Source: Rhizobium sp. BT04 (lineage in GTDB: Bacteria > Pseudomonadota > Alphaproteobacteria > Rhizobiales > Rhizobiaceae). Taken from it: a stretch of 64,000 bases of DNA. Numbering within the stretch: the first letter of the stretch is position 1; each line of letters opens with the position of its first letter. Below, in pieces: positions 1 through 8,676 of this stretch. The notes beneath the pieces are model-generated. The model was not told the DNA's origin and made no database searches. It was given only the letters and a program-made list of their open reading frames with translations. Position numbers and translations under genes: made by a program. The stretch lies in NCBI RefSeq assembly GCF_030053135.1, contig NZ_CP125653.1:248001-312000 (forward strand), given 5' to 3'.

Positions 1-228
1 GTCGGATGTTCGGGTGAAACCTCGATATTTCGAGTTTCTTGTGGACTCATGAACTATCCCCTGAAGGTCCAACGTAAGTTCGCCGACTCTTGATGTGTAC
101 GAACTCCCTTCAGCGCGGACATAGAGGCCTGTGACAAAGCACTCAGTCTTAAATTTCTCTGTGCTGTTACTGATCATTTTCCCGCGAGTTGAACCTGATA
201 TCTGATAGTGTTGGTGACTAGCGGGCCT
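1..228. other. left-edge non-coding stretch
   Basis: I see no convincing coding region, RNA gene or repeat here. It lies downstream of the last gene of the leftward cluster, and no T-run hairpin terminator stands out. Confidence 0.4.
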
Positions 229-1260
229 CTATCGCCAGCGTGGTTGGGCTAACGAAGGCGCTGTGCTCAATTCCCTCTGTCTCTTACGTGCGTTAAAGTC
301 ACGCACCGTGGAAACAGGGCCCGTCAGGTCGATTGCTCCCTCTACTTCGAAAACGCGCTCAAATTTAGAGGAACGCGCTTCAACCAGCAGATCGTCCAGG
401 AAGTCGATTGCAGGCGCGAACCCTAAACACATGTGACGGCCACTGCCGAACGTAACCCCAAGGGCTTCGCGCTTATTGTTCTTTTCTAAGAGCGCACCGT
501 TACACCGTAGCACGTCGATACCCACCCACCTGGGTTGTTCCTGTTCATCAGGATATAGTCTGTTGATGAAGCGGAAAGGCGGCATCTTCCCAAGGGCATC
601 GAGGAGAAACCTCTCGCGTTCGGGACGAGACAGATCCCTGCCCGCTTCCAGTTCAGCGGCTCGATATAGTACGCTGGTCGCTGCGGCGATCATCGGCGTG
701 TAGGAATCGATCAGTAGGTTCATGATCGCTCCTACGTCATTTCCTCGACGTATTAGAGCGCCTACCAATCCATCCGAAGCAAAACGTTCGGACCCAAAGA
801 AATTATCGATGTAGGACAACGCTTTCGCTGCTTCATCGACCTTAGTGTAATCATGGAATATTACCAGTTCGATCAGCGGATCGGACATTTGCATCAATTC
901 CAGATCCGCCTCTAGGCTGACGCCGAAATACATCGAGTGCCAGCGTAAGACTGCCATCATCAGATCGTCAGCGGTTATGCGATCTCTCCTAAAGAGTTCA
1001 GCTAGACTCGCGCGAACCATGTCACGCTGCTTGTATTCGTAGCTGCTGATACTTTCCAACAGCCTCTTCCTGACAGCCAAGTGCCTCTCGCCGTCGTTGT
1101 ACATGGGCCATTGCTGAAAAAAGCGCTCGACCTGGGCCGCAACCAATGGGTCTATGCGTGCAATCTTGTCGTAATCTTCTCGTTTCCTGTTCGCTATCGC
1201 ATGGGGGCAACCCAAAATTCTGGTAGCCTCATCAAACGTACTGACGATCCTTTTTTCCAC
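229..1260 (-). CDS. minimal cytochrome P450-like protein
   Basis: The C-terminal part carries the heme-loop signature FGSGRHMCLG with the presumed heme thiolate at Cys278, and the N-terminal half has a helix-C-like HLAVRKRL segment. At 343 residues it is shorter than usual bacterial P450s (about 400). The K-helix ExxR motif is not recognisable: the equivalent segment reads LLDALGKMPPFRF. The I-helix region (LIDSYTPMIAAATS) keeps only a Thr-like element. The start is a GTG preceded by GGGGAG. It is the last gene of the leftward cluster, 12 bp after an MFS pump gene. By inference it oxidises or binds an intermediate of the cluster product, but activity is uncertain given the missing K-helix pair. 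Confidence 0.75.
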   Translation of the reverse strand: MEKRIVSTFDEATRILGCPHAIANRKREDYDKIARIDPLVAAQVERFFQQWPMYNDGERHLAVRKRLLESISSYEYKQRDMVRASLAELFRRDRITADDLMMAVLRWHSMYFGVSLEADLELMQMSDPLIELVIFHDYTKVDEAAKALSYIDNFFGSERFASDGLVGALIRRGNDVGAIMNLLIDSYTPMIAAATSVLYRAAELEAGRDLSRPERERFLLDALGKMPPFRFINRLYPDEQEQPRWVGIDVLRCNGALLEKNNKREALGVTFGSGRHMCLGFAPAIDFLDDLLVEARSSKFERVFEVEGAIDLTGPVSTVRDFNARKRQRELSTAPSLAQPRWR

Positions 1261-1272
1261 AATGCTCCCCTC

Positions 1273-2451
1273 TTAACTGCGTTGGCTTCTAAGGCGCGAG
1301 TTGCGTGCATATTCGGTGGACATCGCGGCTACCCCAATCACGACGACGAGAGCCGCGAAGGCGAAGACCGAACGGTAGTTGAAGCTCGCCGCGTACCCGA
1401 ACAGAACAGCGCTTGCGGCGGTGGCAGTGACTGAGACGACGTCGATCAGCGAAGTGGAAAGGCCGAGGCGTCCCGGTATCACTTCCTGCAAATACCCTAT
1501 CGAGACGGAAATGAGGCAGGCAGCCGCTACGCCGTTCAAGATCTGTAGGCCAAGCAATTGAATGGGCGTGGCAACTACCGAGACGAGGAGGAGGTAGATG
1601 GCAAACAAGAGCGCTGAAAACGCAATTACCGCTACTTTGCCGTAACGACCTGCCAAAGTCCCCCAGAAAATGATTAGGGGCACCTCAACCAGCGCCGGAA
1701 TAGAGACCGCGTAGCCGACGTCGCTTGCGGTCCCTTTTAGGTCGTTCAAGACAAACAACGGGATCGCCATACCGGAAAGCGTCAGCCCTACCCGGATACA
1801 AATCATTCCCAACACGCCAAGCCAGACGTCACGCACTGTTTCCCAATTGATGGGCTGCGGAGGCGTCGGCTTCGTTTGCGTATCCCTTAGATCGTTGGCT
1901 CGATTCGAAAACCAGATGCATCCGAAAATCGCCGCCACGAGTGTGTATAATGCCGGAACCAGCAGCAGAATAGAGTAAGCGGAGTACTTTGCGATAACGA
2001 CCGCTACGATGGGAGGTGAAATTACCCACGCTAGAGAAAACGTGCTGCGTAGCCAAGAAATCGGCCGCTCAGAGTCCTCGTGCGTTGCCGCCAGATATAA
2101 CCTTGCATATCCGAACATTTGGGAAAAGAGCACGGCACTGAAGGGCAGGCACAAGCAATATATCACAGCGAATGCTGCTTCTGTGCGAAGGAAGAATATC
2201 GAAAGCATACCGACGATCGCAACTACCGCGCATAGGACGACAAGCGAAGCCCTGTTATTTATGCGATCGAATAGCTGCCCAAGGAAGAAGGAAACGGCAA
2301 TGACGGTCACCGAAAACGCCACGGTCAGACTGCCATAGACTGCAGGCGAAAGGCCTATGCCGTCTATCGCCACAACGGCGATGTAGGGCAGAAGCGTCGC
2401 GTATCCTGTACCGATAAGAAACGCGCAAACAAAAAGAGCTACACGCTGCAT
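1273..2451 (-). CDS. MFS transporter, SET-like sugar efflux type
   Basis: This is a 392-residue polytopic membrane protein with about twelve hydrophobic segments, a typical major facilitator length. The C-terminal half has YLQEVIPGRLGLSTSL, which resembles the conserved loop of the SET sugar/glycoside efflux family (SetA-like). I chose ATG 2451 because a GAGGGAGG ribosome site lies 5 bp upstream; an upstream TTG would overlap the preceding glycosyltransferase. It is paralogous to the second pump in this cluster at 6818-8038. The likely role is export of the cluster product or of glycosides, through the inner membrane. Substrate is inferred, not visible. Confidence 0.8.
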   Translation of the reverse strand: MQRVALFVCAFLIGTGYATLLPYIAVVAIDGIGLSPAVYGSLTVAFSVTVIAVSFFLGQLFDRINNRASLVVLCAVVAIVGMLSIFFLRTEAAFAVIYCLCLPFSAVLFSQMFGYARLYLAATHEDSERPISWLRSTFSLAWVISPPIVAVVIAKYSAYSILLLVPALYTLVAAIFGCIWFSNRANDLRDTQTKPTPPQPINWETVRDVWLGVLGMICIRVGLTLSGMAIPLFVLNDLKGTASDVGYAVSIPALVEVPLIIFWGTLAGRYGKVAVIAFSALLFAIYLLLVSVVATPIQLLGLQILNGVAAACLISVSIGYLQEVIPGRLGLSTSLIDVVSVTATAASAVLFGYAASFNYRSVFAFAALVVVIGVAAMSTEYARNSRLRSQRS

Positions 2452-2462
2452 GTCAGCCTCCC

Positions 2463-3692
2463 TCAACCCAAAACCATCGACAGGTGAAATTCAGTCTCCG
2501 CCATCGAAAACACTTCCGATTTTCCCAAATCCGGCAGATCTGCCTTAAGAATGGCTGCGGGAGGCCCCGCCTCCATGATGCGAGACACGTCGTCAGCGGA
2601 GCGCACATAGCGATCCACAAGATCAGCAGCAGCAAGGTTGTGCCGCAGACCAAATTTCCGAGCGGAACTGACCATGCCATTCAGCTTTTGATACCAGATC
2701 CGGCCGTGGCCGTGATGATTCCATGCGGTTTCGAGATGCGAATCGAAAAGGATCACCCCTTCACATCGAGCTTCGAAAGAGCGTTTCGTAGCAGACCCCG
2801 CCAGATCGAAGTCAAAACAGAAATCGAAACGATCCATATCGTCCAACATGAGCCGCAGCGGTTCGCGATGGAACAGCTTGAAAGGCGAGACAACATCCGG
2901 AAACACCGTCGTTACCGCAAGCAGACGCTGAATGTGGAAAAGAATGCGCAGCCTATCGAGGAAAGCTTCGCGGCTGGGATGAAACCAAGAGTAGGGACTA
3001 CTGGCCCAGCGGTTTCCAATTGCTACTGGTGACGATTCCAGAATGGGCAATAGGAGCCCCAATTGCGCAGCATGTATGCTGTTGTCGCAGTCAGTATAGC
3101 CAATGATATCGAAGCCTTCAGCAACAGCGGCAAGGCAGCCTAAAACGACCGCTCCTCCCTTGTTTGACTGCTCCAAGGTTGTCAGCCTAGACAGCGGACC
3201 GCTAGAATACGGGTAGCCTTGCTGCAATTTAAGGACCGTGGCTCGTCCCTCGAAGCCCGCAGCGGCAATGAGTTCACTCGCAACATCTCCACTTCCTTCG
3301 GGGCAATCGTCATCGACAAAAAAGACGTGCCAATCCGTCTTTGTTCCTGAAAAGAGCCAATCGAGTGCTAGCAATTTATCGACGGCGCAATTTTCTCCGT
3401 GAGGATTGGTCTCGTCGCTGGGGCGCAACCGGCGCACTTCCCTCCACATCGGGACAACCAAAGCCAACCTTTGGGAAGTCTCCGATTGGATGGCGGCGCG
3501 TTTCGCCTTCGCGAGAAGTGAAGATATGCTGGCGATCACCGGATCGCCATCTGGTATCTCCATCAGATCGGTAACATCGGAGCGACTTGTATCAATTGCC
3601 TTAGTAGCAACATCCAAGAAACGCCTTCGATAGTTTCCGTCTTGCATGACGGATTTAAGTGAAACGTCATCAAGAACTATTGAGTCTGCCAC
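2463..3692 (-). CDS. GT-A type glycosyltransferase
   Basis: The 409-residue soluble protein has a GT-A nucleotide-sugar fold signature: a beta strand ending in FFVDDDCPEG, then NKGGAVVLGCLAAV, then IGYTDCDNSIHA, in which DCD is the likely DXD metal site. A long unrecognised N-terminal extension of about 110 residues precedes the fold. It starts with GTG behind AGAGGT. It sits between the histidine phosphatase (15 bp) and the MFS pump (11 bp), so it is almost surely in the same transcript. By inference it transfers a sugar onto a polyol, sugar or lipid acceptor. The family 2-like assignment rests on strand and DXD spacing only. Confidence 0.7.
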   Translation of the reverse strand: MADSIVLDDVSLKSVMQDGNYRRRFLDVATKAIDTSRSDVTDLMEIPDGDPVIASISSLLAKAKRAAIQSETSQRLALVVPMWREVRRLRPSDETNPHGENCAVDKLLALDWLFSGTKTDWHVFFVDDDCPEGSGDVASELIAAAGFEGRATVLKLQQGYPYSSGPLSRLTTLEQSNKGGAVVLGCLAAVAEGFDIIGYTDCDNSIHAAQLGLLLPILESSPVAIGNRWASSPYSWFHPSREAFLDRLRILFHIQRLLAVTTVFPDVVSPFKLFHREPLRLMLDDMDRFDFCFDFDLAGSATKRSFEARCEGVILFDSHLETAWNHHGHGRIWYQKLNGMVSSARKFGLRHNLAAADLVDRYVRSADDVSRIMEAGPPAAILKADLPDLGKSEVFSMAETEFHLSMVLG

Positions 3693-3707
3693 GGATACCT
3701 CTAAATT

Positions 3708-4415
3708 TTATATAGAAACTATTTCAACCCACGCTTCTGAAATTTTCCACGTGGACAGTTGGTAGGAGGCAAAAGATGCGTTATTCGGCCGTATTTTGAA
3801 TATGTCGGAAACGGCCAGAGCATCATTGAAGAAGGTTTCGACGATGCGCATAATTCCGGCATGCGTGAAAACACATATTGTCTGGTGAGCACGGGAATCG
3901 GCCAGCATTTCGAGATCAGTCAGGAATGAGGCTACCCGCCGAGCAGCTTGGCGGTAAGTCTCGCCACCGTCGGGAGCATAATCCACGTTCCCGGCTGCGA
4001 ACTCTGGCACGTCAACTCTCGGCCCCCCTTGCAGTACGCCGAGATCAACTTCGGAGATTCTTGCGTCCCGCATTATTGGCAGCCGTATGTCTCTCTTCGC
4101 GGCGAAGATATTCGCGGTTTCCCACGTACGGGTGAGATGGCTCGCAACTAGCAAATCCGGCGGCTCAAGGAGCGTCAAAGGAATGTTTGCGGCTTGCATT
4201 CTTCCTTTTTCGGTAAGCCTGGTATCCAAGGTTCCTGACACAAGTCCTTGGTTGTTCAGCTCGGTTTCTCCATGCCGGATGAAATAAACGGTAGCCGTCG
4301 TCTGCGGCCGGACCCAAGATTTGCGACGTTCAGCCATATCGGTCCAGCTATAAATGTTTGTTCCCGGAATCGCTTTTGACACGTACAATTGTTGCCCTCG
4401 TGCAAATAATTTCAC
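3708..4415 (-). CDS. histidine phosphatase family protein
   Basis: The catalytic RHGET motif lies near residue 47 (YFIRHGETELNNQGLVSG), followed by LTEKGRMQA. A second catalytic His lies in CVFTHAGIMRIVE. Together these mark the phosphoglycerate-mutase-like phosphatase superfamily. The first about 40 residues are not part of the domain. The reading frame opens with GTG at 4415, one base after the stop of the nucleotidyltransferase gene, and ATG 4337 is an alternative start. It probably removes a phosphate from a sugar phosphate or nucleotide intermediate in the cytoplasm. The substrate cannot be read from sequence. Confidence 0.8.
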   Translation of the reverse strand: MKLFARGQQLYVSKAIPGTNIYSWTDMAERRKSWVRPQTTATVYFIRHGETELNNQGLVSGTLDTRLTEKGRMQAANIPLTLLEPPDLLVASHLTRTWETANIFAAKRDIRLPIMRDARISEVDLGVLQGGPRVDVPEFAAGNVDYAPDGGETYRQAARRVASFLTDLEMLADSRAHQTICVFTHAGIMRIVETFFNDALAVSDIFKIRPNNASFASYQLSTWKISEAWVEIVSI

Positions 4416-4416
4416 A

Positions 4417-5403
4417 CTAAAAAATCAGTCTCGTTAAGAATCTAGGCGACCACATGCCGCTGTTCTCATGAAGAAATCGGTATAGTTCCGATGTTAATTT
4501 TCTTGAGTTATTTTCAAGAGAAAGAAATGTGATATTCAAATGACGATCTTCATAGGGTAATCTGCTCAAACTTAATCGAACCTCTGAAGAAGATATCATT
4601 TCCAAAAAGAAGTCGTATGCTTCTTCTATAATATGGAAATTGCGATCGCGGCATTCCTCGAAGACGAAACGTATTCTGTCGAGAGGAGGCAACTCAATCG
4701 CACGAAGGAACCAGTCGTAGGCTTCGCTCTCGCGTTTCCCGCTAGCGCAAGCAAGGACGAGCAGGAGGCCGCAATGCATGATTATTCGGCTGTGTTTTAG
4801 CTTGACGTTCCTGAGCGCCCATTTTTCCTTTTCCTCCCGAAAAGAGGACTCGTTGTTGACACAAACGGTCCGGAAGTACCGGATCGCGTCGTTGAGAAGG
4901 AAAGTAAATGAAGGCTGCTCGGAACGTGAAAAGACGTAGGTGTGCGCGATCGTCGACACCTGGGACTTAAGGAGATCAGCGTTCGCCACAGATGCGTGCT
5001 CCAACAGAAGAAGAAGCCGCTTACTTACGTTCTCGTAAGTATCCCCGGCAGTTCCGATATTCGCAATCAGATCGACCAGTTCAGTGGCCTTATTGAAGAC
5101 CCCGTGAGGATTTGGAATTGATAGACCGAGATCCCTCGCGATTTTGGAGAGCGCCGTTAGTAGCTTTTCCTCGTTCGTTTTTCCGAGAATAATGAAGTCG
5201 ATGTCAGACTGCGAGGACGCTTCCAACCTGGCCAACGAGCCAACAACCGCAACCGAGGTGGTGTTGTCCAAATCGAGGGTACCGAGGCGTTGGCGAATGT
5301 CATCTATCTTCTGAAGCGAGAATAAACGCGCTTGCTCTAGATGCCGGTGTCGTCGCTGCGCCCCTCTATCAGTATTTGTCTCGACTGCGGCATCTCGGCG
5401 CAT
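4417..5403 (-). CDS. nucleotidyltransferase-domain protein
   Basis: Residues around 52-75 contain the Pol-beta/MNT nucleotidyltransferase signature GSLARLEASSQSDIDFIILG, that is GS followed by DxD. The remainder (about 250 residues, many hydrophobic helices) is not recognised and could be a helical substrate-binding domain. ATG 5403 is preceded by AGGAAAG. It abuts the histidine phosphatase gene with a one-base gap, suggesting translational coupling. In a metabolite cluster such a protein could nucleotidylate a sugar or act as a self-resistance enzyme like aminoglycoside nucleotidyltransferases. It could equally be a toxin-type MNT protein. This is inference. Confidence 0.65.
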   Translation of the reverse strand: MRRDAAVETNTDRGAQRRHRHLEQARLFSLQKIDDIRQRLGTLDLDNTTSVAVVGSLARLEASSQSDIDFIILGKTNEEKLLTALSKIARDLGLSIPNPHGVFNKATELVDLIANIGTAGDTYENVSKRLLLLLEHASVANADLLKSQVSTIAHTYVFSRSEQPSFTFLLNDAIRYFRTVCVNNESSFREEKEKWALRNVKLKHSRIIMHCGLLLVLACASGKRESEAYDWFLRAIELPPLDRIRFVFEECRDRNFHIIEEAYDFFLEMISSSEVRLSLSRLPYEDRHLNITFLSLENNSRKLTSELYRFLHENSGMWSPRFLTRLIF

Positions 5404-5460
5404 ATTGCTTTCCTGGTGATGGTTGGAGCGGCTGCGAAGGGGTTATCTGCCTCGGCGACC

Positions 5461-5703
5461 TCACGGGGCGGTGTGTCTACCATGCATGGAAATCTTCACC
5501 TTTCCCAGGCAGCCGGTGGTCATGCAAATGCAGTCTACCTCCACATCTTCTATCGTCATCAGCTCGCGCTCGGGGGAGGCACAAAGTGAGCCTTTTGTCG
5601 CCTTGCGATTAAAACCGCAGCGCTGGCAACTGATTATAAGACCTTGCTGCTCCGAAAGATCCCGGAGCTGTACGTCCCTTTTCCAACCCTCGAAGTACGG
5701 CAT
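5461..5703 (-). CDS. small zinc-ribbon-like protein
   Basis: This 80-residue protein begins MPYFEGWKRDVQLRDL and then has CQRCGFNRKA, followed later by a second cysteine pair in CICMTTGCLGKV. Four cysteines in two clusters suggest a treble-clef or zinc ribbon. Small proteins of this style (FEGW, RD, CxRCG) are common in rhizobial genomes but have no function I know. The start at 5703 follows AGGTGGA at 7 bp; an in-frame ATG at 5724 is less well placed. It lies between the nucleotidyltransferase and a glycosyltransferase, with a 206-bp upstream gap that could hold its own promoter. Confidence 0.6.
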   Translation of the reverse strand: MPYFEGWKRDVQLRDLSEQQGLIISCQRCGFNRKATKGSLCASPERELMTIEDVEVDCICMTTGCLGKVKISMHGRHTAP

Positions 5704-5909
5704 GATGCAGTCCACCTGTTTCAAATGTGATTGTCCCTACCTGAGCCCTCTTTACCGATTTTTTATACCTACACGCGATTCGTCAACAAAAATACGATTT
5801 GAAATTGTTCGTTTAATCAGAAACGGCCTGTTGCCGATTTGTCCTTTCCCCATTTCAAGGTCGCAGTCTCCGCCTTAAGATTTGGAGAGGGACAGCAATC
5901 CTCCCCACA
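5704..5909. other. intergenic gap inside the cluster
   Basis: About 206 A/T-rich bases separate the glycosyltransferase stop from the zinc-ribbon gene. No gene is seen. It may contain a promoter for the downstream leftward genes, but I cannot point to a clear -35/-10 pair. Confidence 0.3.
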
Positions 5910-6803
5910 TTAAACTTTAGCTATCTCAGCATTACCGCGCCGATCTTTGGCAATTCTTAGAATTTTTTCCATTCGGATCAGGAGCTCAGTCCAAATATTA
6001 TCCAATACATTATTATTTGGGTTGAAGTATGGATCTAAAATGTACTGGCACATTACCGAAAAATCTCGGTGCTTGGACGAAAAGTAATCCAAATTCTGCC
6101 GCCATGCTTTATAGCGGGTAGCTTCTACTGGCCATTTGAACTCATGATATTGATGGAGGCCTGCGATAGAGGGGTTGTAAATAAGTTCACCTCCAAGTTT
6201 TCGGAACCGGTAGGCAAACTCGCAATCTTCAAAGCCCCATCCCTGAAAATTCTCATCAAACCCCGACAACGCTATCGCATCCGCCCGGCGCATGGACATG
6301 TTGTGGCCGAAGCAAAGGTGCCAGCCGATCTCTATCTCTGCAAGACTTGACGAAAAGACGGAAAAGAAGTCGGTTCGATCATCGTCAACTGATGGAAGCT
6401 CGAAAATCTCCTCGGTAGACAAGCCCTTCGGGGTAACGGACAACTGCCTCCTCGGCCCGACCTGCAGAAGTGGCGACGCGGAGAAATCGAATAACTTCGC
6501 ATGGCTTTCGACAAAATCTGACCGAACGACCATGTCGCAATCAAGGAAGATAACGACATCTGCTGACGAAGCGTGAAGGCCCGCATTGCGAGCCTTAGAT
6601 ATTCCGCCATTCCGTTGCGAAATGTACCGGATGTTCTCCGAAATCAGATTATGTAGGACCAGATTCTGTGGAGGGACAACCGACCCATCATCTACCACTA
6701 ATATTTCGTAGCGCCTCGGCGTGCGTTGGCTCACGAGTGACGTAAGCGTGTTCGTCAAAGCATCGATGCGATCCCTGTAAGGAATGATTACGCTGATATG
6801 CAT
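5910..6803 (-). CDS. family 2 glycosyltransferase with galactosyltransferase-like C-terminus
   Basis: The 297-residue protein starts MHISVIIPYRDRIDALTNTL, the classic GT2 N-terminus, followed by EILVVDDGS and VIFLDCDMVVRSDF (DXD = DCD). The C-terminal GFDENFQGWGFEDCEFAYR matches the Glyco_transf_7C-type ED motif of chondroitin polymerase-like and galactosyl transferases. The frame is open for 59 further codons upstream, but those overlap the MFS gene and read as out-of-frame shadow. ATG 6803 has GAGGA upstream. It probably adds a hexose or N-acetylhexosamine in the cytoplasm. Confidence 0.85.
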   Translation of the reverse strand: MHISVIIPYRDRIDALTNTLTSLVSQRTPRRYEILVVDDGSVVPPQNLVLHNLISENIRYISQRNGGISKARNAGLHASSADVVIFLDCDMVVRSDFVESHAKLFDFSASPLLQVGPRRQLSVTPKGLSTEEIFELPSVDDDRTDFFSVFSSSLAEIEIGWHLCFGHNMSMRRADAIALSGFDENFQGWGFEDCEFAYRFRKLGGELIYNPSIAGLHQYHEFKWPVEATRYKAWRQNLDYFSSKHRDFSVMCQYILDPYFNPNNNVLDNIWTELLIRMEKILRIAKDRRGNAEIAKV

Positions 6804-6817
6804 AGGTGTGTCCTCAT

Positions 6818-8038
6818 TTAGGTTTTTGCAGATTGCTCCTCCGGGGCACTGGCCGCACCACGTTGAAGAGCAAATAGCGTTACGGCTGCAACGAAAGCAA
6901 AGATGCCCGCCACCGCCGACAATCCTGAGTACCCGAGTGACGAAACGCCTATCCCGAGTGTCCCGGAGGCAATCGCCCATCCGGCGAAGCCAGTCACTGA
7001 GATCAAAGAAGTGCTTAAACCTAGTTGATCCGGAATCAAGTCTTGCAAAAACGTAATATTAATACTCATTAGCGCGGACGCGCCGATTACATTCAACGGA
7101 ATTATTAGATATATACCAGCTATAGACGAAGCATTAGATTGAATGACCAAGTAAACGGAATATATTATTGCCGCCACAGCGATTATGGTGGATTTTTTAA
7201 AGCGCTTTAACTGTGACGACCAAAACAGCATCATTGGAATTTCTAACAGGGCTATTGCTCCGGCCAAAAAGCCCACATCAGACGCAGTGCCTCTCGCTTG
7301 ATTCATGACGATGAGCGGGAAAATTATGCTGTTTATCTTTCGCGCCCCCTCCAAAAGCGACATCGCCGCGATAGGGATTAGAATTCCGTTCACAAGAACT
7401 CGCCCGTTGGTTTTGCGGGGAGACTTGGGTTTCTCAGCAGGTTGGATTACGGGCAACGGCTTCGCGGTCGCCAAAAGAACAATCGTAATCGCATAAAATG
7501 CAGCGCCGAATGTGTAGAGCCACTGGAACGAAAGACCCACAAGGACAGCAAGCCCGACCACCGGTGGAATGAGAACATATGAGCCCGCTATCAATGTTCT
7601 GGATGCAGACGTTATTAGTTCTGCGTCGCCCTTTGACATGGCCGACGCGAACTGCCGGATAGATGCAAAAAATTGCTGGAACAATGTCGCAGCGAACGGA
7701 AGCAAGATGGCATGGACGACGACGAACGTGATGGTCCCAAAGTCTACCAGCATTGCGACATGGCCGAGCAAACCACAAATTGCCGCGACAAGCATAATGC
7801 CATATCTGCTGTTCAGTCGGTCGCTCAAAGCGCCGAGCGCCATGGAGAAGACTAGCGAAACGACCGAAACCACTATTAGGAATGCAGAATACATCTGCGG
7901 AGATAATTTTAGGGTCTCAAGTGCAATTATCGATTGATAGGGGGCCACCGATGCGACGGCACTGCCGGTCAATAACAAGCAAATAGCGTTCCTGAGAGCG
8001 CCGCGATTTGAAGTCACAATACCGATATAGTTGCTCAA
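6818..8038 (-). CDS. MFS transporter, SET-like sugar efflux type (second copy)
   Basis: The 406-residue polytopic membrane protein is a diverged paralogue of the pump at 1273-2451; both contain an F/YLQ(D/E)xIPxxLGLSTSL stretch in the C-terminal half. The start codon is TTG at 8038 with GGAGGAGAG upstream, and the next gene begins 14 bp after its stop. The likely role is efflux of a sugar-like product or an intermediate. Two related pumps in one cluster may reflect export plus self-protection, or two products. Confidence 0.8.
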   Translation of the reverse strand: MSNYIGIVTSNRGALRNAICLLLTGSAVASVAPYQSIIALETLKLSPQMYSAFLIVVSVVSLVFSMALGALSDRLNSRYGIMLVAAICGLLGHVAMLVDFGTITFVVVHAILLPFAATLFQQFFASIRQFASAMSKGDAELITSASRTLIAGSYVLIPPVVGLAVLVGLSFQWLYTFGAAFYAITIVLLATAKPLPVIQPAEKPKSPRKTNGRVLVNGILIPIAAMSLLEGARKINSIIFPLIVMNQARGTASDVGFLAGAIALLEIPMMLFWSSQLKRFKKSTIIAVAAIIYSVYLVIQSNASSIAGIYLIIPLNVIGASALMSINITFLQDLIPDQLGLSTSLISVTGFAGWAIASGTLGIGVSSLGYSGLSAVAGIFAFVAAVTLFALQRGAASAPEEQSAKT

Positions 8039-8070
8039 AGCAGCTCTCCTCCTCGCAATGGTTCAACCAT

Positions 8071-8664
8071 TCAGATGTCGAACCCATGCTCGGCTAATTG
8101 CTCATATATCTTCGCGTTTCCGACGTATTGTATCGACGTTATCCCTGCGCGAGCACCCGCACTAACAAACCTCGGGTCATCGTCGATGTATAAAATCTGA
8201 TCGGTGCTACATGCCGCCTTGGTGATAGCGAATTTGTAGAATTCTGCATCAGGCTTCGCCTTGCCAATCTGATAGGAAGCGACGATAAAATCGGCGGCAT
8301 CAGCGAAGCCGTGATGCAGCATCTCTTTTTCCAATCGCGAGGTGGCATTCGTCACAAAGCCGACGCGGATGCCGCTAGATTTGAGAGATCTTAGAAGAGT
8401 AATGTATTCATGGTTGAGATCTCCCAGGTACGACAACCACCTGCGAACCAATTCCGACGGCAGGTTCTTCGCAAGCTCGGCTGCCCAATCCTCGTGATGT
8501 ACTCTTCCGACAGTGGCCGCAAAGCCGATTTCTGAACCGAATGCCGAGGTCATAATCGTACCGATCGGCAGACCGAACTCGTGTTCGAGTTCACTTACAA
8601 TCAGTGGGTTCCACATAATGGCCACATTGTGGACGTCGGACAGCACGCATCGAAATTTTGCCAT
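8071..8664 (-). CDS. HAD-like hydrolase with altered motif I
   Basis: The 197-residue subfamily IA-like protein has motif II FVTNATS, motif III Lys in GKAKPD and motif IV LYIDDDPRF. Motif I reads LSDVHNV, so the nucleophile Asp10 is present but the usual second Asp (DxD) is His12. The residue at that position normally acts as general acid/base in phosphatases, so activity may be altered. ATG 8664 has GAGG 5 bp upstream. It lies 12 bp after the P-loop kinase gene. In an amino-sugar pathway a HAD phosphatase would remove the sugar 6-phosphate. That role is inferred. Confidence 0.8.
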   Translation of the reverse strand: MAKFRCVLSDVHNVAIMWNPLIVSELEHEFGLPIGTIMTSAFGSEIGFAATVGRVHHEDWAAELAKNLPSELVRRWLSYLGDLNHEYITLLRSLKSSGIRVGFVTNATSRLEKEMLHHGFADAADFIVASYQIGKAKPDAEFYKFAITKAACSTDQILYIDDDPRFVSAGARAGITSIQYVGNAKIYEQLAEHGFDI

Positions 8665-8676
8665 TGGGCCTCAGTT

